From: Actinomycetota bacterium | Lineage (GTDB): Bacteria; Acidobacteriota; Blastocatellia; Chloracidobacteriales; Chloracidobacteriaceae | Length of the DNA: 9,339 nucleotides | Assembly (NCBI GenBank): GCA_013298335.1 | Contig: JAAFHI010000076.1 | Span: forward strand, 1 to 9,339 | Reading direction: 5' to 3' | Shown: piece after piece, positions 5,926 through 9,339 of the stretch | Layout of the letters: every line of letters starts with the position of its first letter | Numbering within the stretch: the first letter of the stretch is position 1 | Notes under the pieces: model-generated | Database searches by the model: none | What the model was told of the DNA's origin: nothing | Seen by the model: only the letters and a program-made list of their open reading frames with translations | Translations under genes and position numbers: made by a program

Positions 5926-7008
5926 ATGGCCGTCACCAAACTTTCAGGGGTTCAGATCCGGGGTATCGCCAGCGCGGTCCCCGCGAACCTCGTCCCCAAT
6001 ACCGAGCTTGCCGAACAATTCGGCGCGGAAGAAGTCGCCAAATTGTCCGACAGCATCGGGGTGCATGCCCGCCGCGTGGCACCGCCCGAAATCTGCACGT
6101 CCGATCTTTGTTTTTCGGCAGCCGAGCGGCTGATCGGCGATCTTGGATGGGAACGCGATTCGATCGACGCCGTGCTGTTTGTGTCGCAATCCTATGACTA
6201 CCTGCTTCCGGCGACGAGCTGCGTCCTGCAATCCCGGCTGGGACTTTCGAAAAAGTGCGCGGCGCTCGACATCGGCCTCGGCTGTTCGGGATATGTCTAC
6301 GGGTTATGGCTCGCCGCCATGATGCTGAACGGCGGCGGGCAGAAGCGTGTTCTGCTGATGGCCGGCGACACCAGTTCGCGCAATCTTTCTCCCCATGACC
6401 GGGCGACCGTGCCGCTGTTCGGAGACGCCGGAACGGTCACGGCGCTCGAAGCTGCCCCGGACGGTCCGCCTCTGACCTTTCAGCTCGGGACCGACGGCGG
6501 CGGCGCAAACCACCTCATCATTCCCGCCGGGGCGCACCGCATCCCCAGAAGCGCCGCCACCGGCTGCTTCACCACCGGCACCGACGGGATCGAACGCCGC
6601 CCCGAGGACCTGTTCATGAACGGCGCGGAGATCTTCGTCTTCACGCTTCGGGAGGTTCCGGCCCTGATTCGTTCGACGCTGGCCGAAGCGGGCTGGGGGC
6701 CGGATTCGGTGGACGGATTCATCTTCCATCAGGCCAACAAGTTCCTGCTTGAACACCTCACCAAGAAAATGAAGCTGCCGGTCGAGAAAGTTCCCATCGC
6801 GCTCGACGGCTTCGGCAATACAAGTTCGGCCTCGATTCCCCTGGCAATCTGCGCAACCCAGGGCGCGGCACTGCGCGAACGCCGCCAACGACTCGTCCTG
6901 GCCGGATTCGGCGTCGGTCTCTCGTGGGGAGCCGTGACCCTTGAATGCGGCCCGCTGACGATGCCCGAAATCATCGAGGTCGGACTGCCGACCCCGGAGA
7001 ACGACTGA
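5926..7008 (+). CDS. FabH-like 3-oxoacyl-ACP synthase III (first copy)
   Basis: This 360-residue protein has the full KAS III layout. DIGLGCSGYVYGL (115-127) carries the catalytic Cys120. FIFHQANKFLLEHL (265-278) carries His268. DGFGNTSSASIP (294-305) carries Asn298. The Cys-His-Asn triad is that of condensing enzymes which decarboxylate malonyl-ACP and join it to an acyl-CoA primer. LFGDAGTVTAL (164-174) and the C-terminal AGFGVGLSWGAVTLE (326-340) are also standard. In this setting it would make a short 3-oxoacyl thioester, for example acetoacetyl-ACP, for the neighbouring ketoreductases. It could also be a KAS III-like acyltransferase, since some members catalyse ester or amide transfer. 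A copy outside the housekeeping fab cluster suggests a specialised product. The ATG at 5926 has only a weak upstream site (CGAGAA). Confidence 0.9.
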   Translation: MAVTKLSGVQIRGIASAVPANLVPNTELAEQFGAEEVAKLSDSIGVHARRVAPPEICTSDLCFSAAERLIGDLGWERDSIDAVLFVSQSYDYLLPATSCVLQSRLGLSKKCAALDIGLGCSGYVYGLWLAAMMLNGGGQKRVLLMAGDTSSRNLSPHDRATVPLFGDAGTVTALEAAPDGPPLTFQLGTDGGGANHLIIPAGAHRIPRSAATGCFTTGTDGIERRPEDLFMNGAEIFVFTLREVPALIRSTLAEAGWGPDSVDGFIFHQANKFLLEHLTKKMKLPVEKVPIALDGFGNTSSASIPLAICATQGAALRERRQRLVLAGFGVGLSWGAVTLECGPLTMPEIIEVGLPTPEND

Positions 7009-7030
7009 ACGCGACCCCGGAGGCCAGTGA

Positions 7031-8161
7031 ATGTTTGTCCATAGCACCAGCCTGCCCCAGGTCCTGGCCCCCCGCGCGTATTCCTCTCCGGCGTTTTACG
7101 AACTCGAACAGAACCGGATTTTCAAACGGGCCTGGACCTTTGTCGGACTGAAGCGAAACCTCCGGAGGGAGGGCGACTATCTGACATCGGAATGCGGAGG
7201 GTGCCCCGTGGTCGTCTGGAACATCGGAGGAGAAATCCGGGCGTTCCGCAACGTCTGCCTTCATCGCCATGCCCAGATTTGCAGCGGAGCGGGATGCGCG
7301 GCGACGCTTCGGTGTCAGTATCACGGATGGGAATACGATTCGTCCGGCAAGGTTTCAAAAATTCCCGACGCCGCCTCCTTCAAAGGCGTGGAACTCGAAT
7401 CCCGCCACCTTGAAAGAATCCGGCTGGAAACCCTCGGAGATCTGGTGTTCGTCACGACCGACCCGGATATCGTCTCGTTGCGAACCTCGCTGGGCGAACT
7501 GGCCGAAGAACTCGATGTCTTCTACGGGGACCACTGGGTAACCGCGTTCGACGAATTCACGCTCGACGTCAACTGGAAGGTCGCCGTCGAAAACGCGGTC
7601 GAGAGCTACCATGTCCCCATGGTCCACCCCCAGACGTTCAGGAACTACCGACCATCGGAACTGCATGACCACCGACTGACCGAACACTACACCCTGTACC
7701 GCGACCTGCTCTCGTGGGATGCCGACCCGACCGGACGGATGTTCAAACGAGTCACCAGATTCCTGCTGCCGGCCCCGACCTTTCAACGGTTCACGCATCT
7801 TCATGTTTTCCCGAATCTCATGTTTTACTACGGCGACCTTTATTCGGGTTTCAGCTTTCACCGACCCATCGGTCCGGAACAACTTCACTTTCAAGGGTGG
7901 AGTTTCATGCCGAACCGACTCCGCTGGGGTGTGGCCATGAGACCCGCGCAGTATGTCTTTCGGTATCTGCTTCAGCGCACCGGGAATCGAATCATGGCCG
8001 AAGACGCGGGAATCCTTCCGAAAATTCATGCCGGACTGAAAGCCTCGCAATCGAGCGGCGTCCTGAGTGCGCGTGAAGAACGGGTCTACGCATTTCAGCG
8101 CCATGTCGAGGCGATGACCGGCACCCGGCGCGATGAACTTTCCTCGGCGGAGCCACGGTGA
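7031..8161 (+). CDS. Rieske-type non-heme iron oxygenase, complete
   Basis: This 376-residue protein has a Rieske [2Fe-2S] domain, with CLHRHAQIC (77-85) giving Cys77 and His79, and CQYHGWEYDSSG (95-106) giving the second Cys-His pair, Cys95 and His98. The catalytic domain starts at about residue 175. NWKVAVENAVESYHVPMVHP (181-200) supplies His194 and His199, and AED (323-325) supplies Asp325, completing the two-His one-carboxylate iron site. Glu191 sits where many dioxygenases have the bridging Asp, as in choline-monooxygenase-like members. HVFPNLMFYY (258-267) matches the truncated oxygenase at the left edge. Family members perform hydroxylation, demethylation or desaturation and need a reductase, with or without a ferredoxin. 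Neither is encoded in this window. GGAGG at 7019-7023, 7 bases upstream, supports the ATG at 7031. Substrate unknown; acyl-chain or sugar oxidation is inferred from context. Confidence 0.9.
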   Translation: MFVHSTSLPQVLAPRAYSSPAFYELEQNRIFKRAWTFVGLKRNLRREGDYLTSECGGCPVVVWNIGGEIRAFRNVCLHRHAQICSGAGCAATLRCQYHGWEYDSSGKVSKIPDAASFKGVELESRHLERIRLETLGDLVFVTTDPDIVSLRTSLGELAEELDVFYGDHWVTAFDEFTLDVNWKVAVENAVESYHVPMVHPQTFRNYRPSELHDHRLTEHYTLYRDLLSWDADPTGRMFKRVTRFLLPAPTFQRFTHLHVFPNLMFYYGDLYSGFSFHRPIGPEQLHFQGWSFMPNRLRWGVAMRPAQYVFRYLLQRTGNRIMAEDAGILPKIHAGLKASQSSGVLSAREERVYAFQRHVEAMTGTRRDELSSAEPR

Positions 8162-8166
8162 AGTGA

Positions 8167-8170
8167 AAGG
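8167..8170 (+). promoter_or_regulatory. Ribosome binding site deciding the start of the second SDR gene
   Basis: AAGG ends 7 bases before the ATG at 8178. The same frame is open from an ATG at 8133 inside the Rieske gene, but that start would add 15 residues with no counterpart in the first SDR. Starting at 8178 gives exactly the same length as that paralogue. Confidence 0.65.
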
Positions 8171-8177
8171 CGAGACA

Positions 8178-8936
8178 ATGGAAAACCCAATGGACATGAC
8201 CGGACGTACCGTGCTGGTCACCGGTGCCTCATCGGGAATCGGACGGGAAACCGCCATTCTGTTGAGTCAACTCGGAGCGTCAGTCGTTCTCGTCGGACGC
8301 GATGCCGGGCGACTTGCCGAAACCCAGTCCCTGATGCTCGGCCAGAATCACCGGCTGGAAGCATTTGATCTGAACGAGGTCGAGGCTATCCCGCAATGGA
8401 TGAAAAGACTCTCGGCGACGACCGGACCGCTTCATGGCCTTGTCCATAGCGCCGGGGTCGTCCTCCAGCGCGGCCTTCGCTTTCTGACCGACCGCGATCT
8501 CCAGGAGGTCATGCGCATCAATGTGCATGCGGCGGTCGCGCTCGCCAAGGGATTTCGTCAAAAAGGAGTTTGCGGAACGCCGGGTTCGGTCGTGCTGCTC
8601 ACCAGCACCATCGGCCTGATCGGACTTCCCGGGCTTTCCGCCTACGCAGCCTCGAAAGGCGCCCTCATTTCAATGTCGAAATCACTGGCCGTGGAACTGG
8701 CCCCCGAAAACATTCGTGTCAATTGCGTCGCTCCGAGCCTGGTCCGAACGGAGATGGTCACGAATTCACAGAAACAGATGACCCCGGAGCAGTTCGCGTC
8801 CCTTGAGGCCGCCTACCCGCTTGGACTCGGCGAGCCCCGGGACGTCGCCAACGCCATCGCCTTCCTCCTCGCCGACACCGGACGATGGATCACCGGAACC
8901 ACCCTTGTCGTGGACGGCGGCATCACCGCTCACTGA
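8178..8936 (+). CDS. FabG-like short-chain dehydrogenase/reductase (second copy)
   Basis: Starting at 8178 the protein has 252 residues, the same as the SDR at 2627-3385, and it aligns to that protein without gaps (131 of 252 identical by hand count). It has TGASSGIG (15-22), VGRD (39-42), HSAG (90-93), Asn115 (RINVHAA), Ser143, YAASK with Tyr156 and Lys160, and TGRWITGTTLVVDGG (234-248). The complete Asn-Ser-Tyr-Lys tetrad predicts a working NAD(P)H-dependent reductase, most likely acting on a 3-oxoacyl thioester made by one of the flanking ketoacyl synthases. Residue 187 is Ser where the VAPG motif usually has Gly. The gene lies 16 bases after the Rieske oxygenase and 17 bases before the second ketoacyl synthase, placing it firmly in the operon. 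Confidence 0.9.
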   Translation: MENPMDMTGRTVLVTGASSGIGRETAILLSQLGASVVLVGRDAGRLAETQSLMLGQNHRLEAFDLNEVEAIPQWMKRLSATTGPLHGLVHSAGVVLQRGLRFLTDRDLQEVMRINVHAAVALAKGFRQKGVCGTPGSVVLLTSTIGLIGLPGLSAYAASKGALISMSKSLAVELAPENIRVNCVAPSLVRTEMVTNSQKQMTPEQFASLEAAYPLGLGEPRDVANAIAFLLADTGRWITGTTLVVDGGITAH

Positions 8937-8953
8937 CGCCACGGAGACCCTTC

Positions 8954-9339
8954 ATGCCTGCGGCCATCGCTGCCATCGAATACCATCTTCCAACGGAAGC
9001 CCTCGGGAACGCCGAACTGGCGGCGCTGTTCCCGGAGTGGCCGGAAATAAAACTCCAGGAGAAAATCGGCATCCGGGAACGCCGGATCGCCGCCCCCGGC
9101 GAATGCGCGTCCGATCTCGGCGTCGCAGCCGCCGAAAAACTCTTCGCGAGCGGCATCTGCGCCCGCGAGGAAATCGACTTCCTGCTTTTCTGTACGCAGT
9201 CGCCGGACTACTTTCTCCCGACGACGGCCTGTCTGATGCAGCACCGGCTCGGTTTACCGACCACGACCGGCGCGCTCGACTTCAATCTCGGATGTTCCGG
9301 CTTCGTCTACGGACTCGGACTGGCCAAGGGACTGATCGA
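8954..9339 (+). CDS. FabH-like 3-oxoacyl-ACP synthase III (second copy, 3' truncated)
   Basis: The ATG at 8954, preceded by GGAG at 8943-8946, opens a frame that runs off the window after 128 residues. Visible landmarks are KIGIRERRIAAPGE (37-50), TQSPDYFLPTTACLMQHRLG (81-100) and DFNLGCSGFVYGLGLAKG (109-126), with the predicted catalytic Cys114. The corresponding segments of the synthase at 5926-7008 are SQSYDYLLPATSCVLQSRLG and DIGLGCSGYVYGL, so they are paralogues but clearly diverged. The His and Asn of the triad lie beyond the edge and cannot be checked. A second condensing enzyme beside a second ketoreductase suggests a second acyl-forming step or a different primer, which is inference. 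The last two bases of the window are an incomplete codon. Confidence 0.87.
   Translation, partial: MPAAIAAIEYHLPTEALGNAELAALFPEWPEIKLQEKIGIRERRIAAPGECASDLGVAAAEKLFASGICAREEIDFLLFCTQSPDYFLPTTACLMQHRLGLPTTTGALDFNLGCSGFVYGLGLAKGLI

Noticed and set aside
8133..8177. Start of the second SDR at 8133
   Set aside because: This start lies inside the Rieske gene and adds 15 residues without a counterpart in the paralogue. The ATG at 8178 has an AAGG site at good spacing.
7355..8257. Long open frame on the minus strand (300 codons)
   Set aside because: It is antisense to the Rieske oxygenase, which has all metal-ligand motifs. No motif or ribosome binding site supports the antisense frame.
1..9339. 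Modular PKS/NRPS, aryl polyene or housekeeping fatty-acid cluster
   Set aside because: There are no multi-domain synthases, no FabF-type synthase, no dehydratase and no acyltransferase for malonyl loading. The glycosyltransferase, FkbM and Rieske genes also do not belong to a fab cluster.

Overview
The window is 9.3 kb of fairly GC-rich bacterial DNA. It holds eleven protein genes, all on the + strand, with gaps from 61 bases down to ATGA stop/start overlaps. No stretch above 300 bases lacks a gene. I see no tRNA, rRNA, CRISPR array, insertion sequence or convincing promoter, so this is most likely the inside of one long operon that continues past both ends. The host cannot be named from the sequence. 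An ArnC-like polyprenyl-phosphate glycosyltransferase and a WecD-like acetyltransferase suggest a Gram-negative-type surface-glycan locus, but that is inference.

Layout. (a) 2-532: C-terminal part of a Rieske-type oxygenase. (b) 522-1520 and 1517-2320: an ArnC/GtrB-like membrane glycosyltransferase overlapping a two-domain GNAT N-acyltransferase. (c) 2321-2381: the longest gap, with a perfect-stem hairpin and a strong ribosome binding site. (d) 2382-2615 and 2627-3385: an acyl carrier protein and a FabG-like reductase. (e) 3401-4651 and 4648-5892: two tandem paralogous FkbM-family methyltransferases. (f) 5926-7008: a FabH-like ketoacyl synthase III. (g) 7031-8161: a complete Rieske oxygenase. 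(h) 8178-8936: a second FabG-like reductase of the same length as the first. (i) 8954 to the end: a second ketoacyl synthase III, cut by the window edge.

How the genes may work together (inference). The carrier protein, ketoacyl synthases and ketoreductases form a small dedicated acyl line. No dehydratase or enoyl reductase is visible, so the expected product is a short beta-hydroxyacyl thioester. FkbM methyltransferases and Rieske oxygenases could methylate and oxidise that acyl group or the sugar. The GNAT enzyme could join an acyl group to an amino sugar, and the ArnC-like enzyme could load a sugar onto a polyprenyl phosphate carrier. Related logic is known from modified viosamine on Pseudomonas syringae flagellin and from anthrose, whose amino sugars carry 3-hydroxybutyryl-type amides and O-methyl groups. 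The combination here, with duplicated ketoacyl synthase, reductase, methyltransferase and oxygenase genes, is unusual and is the main reason to look further.
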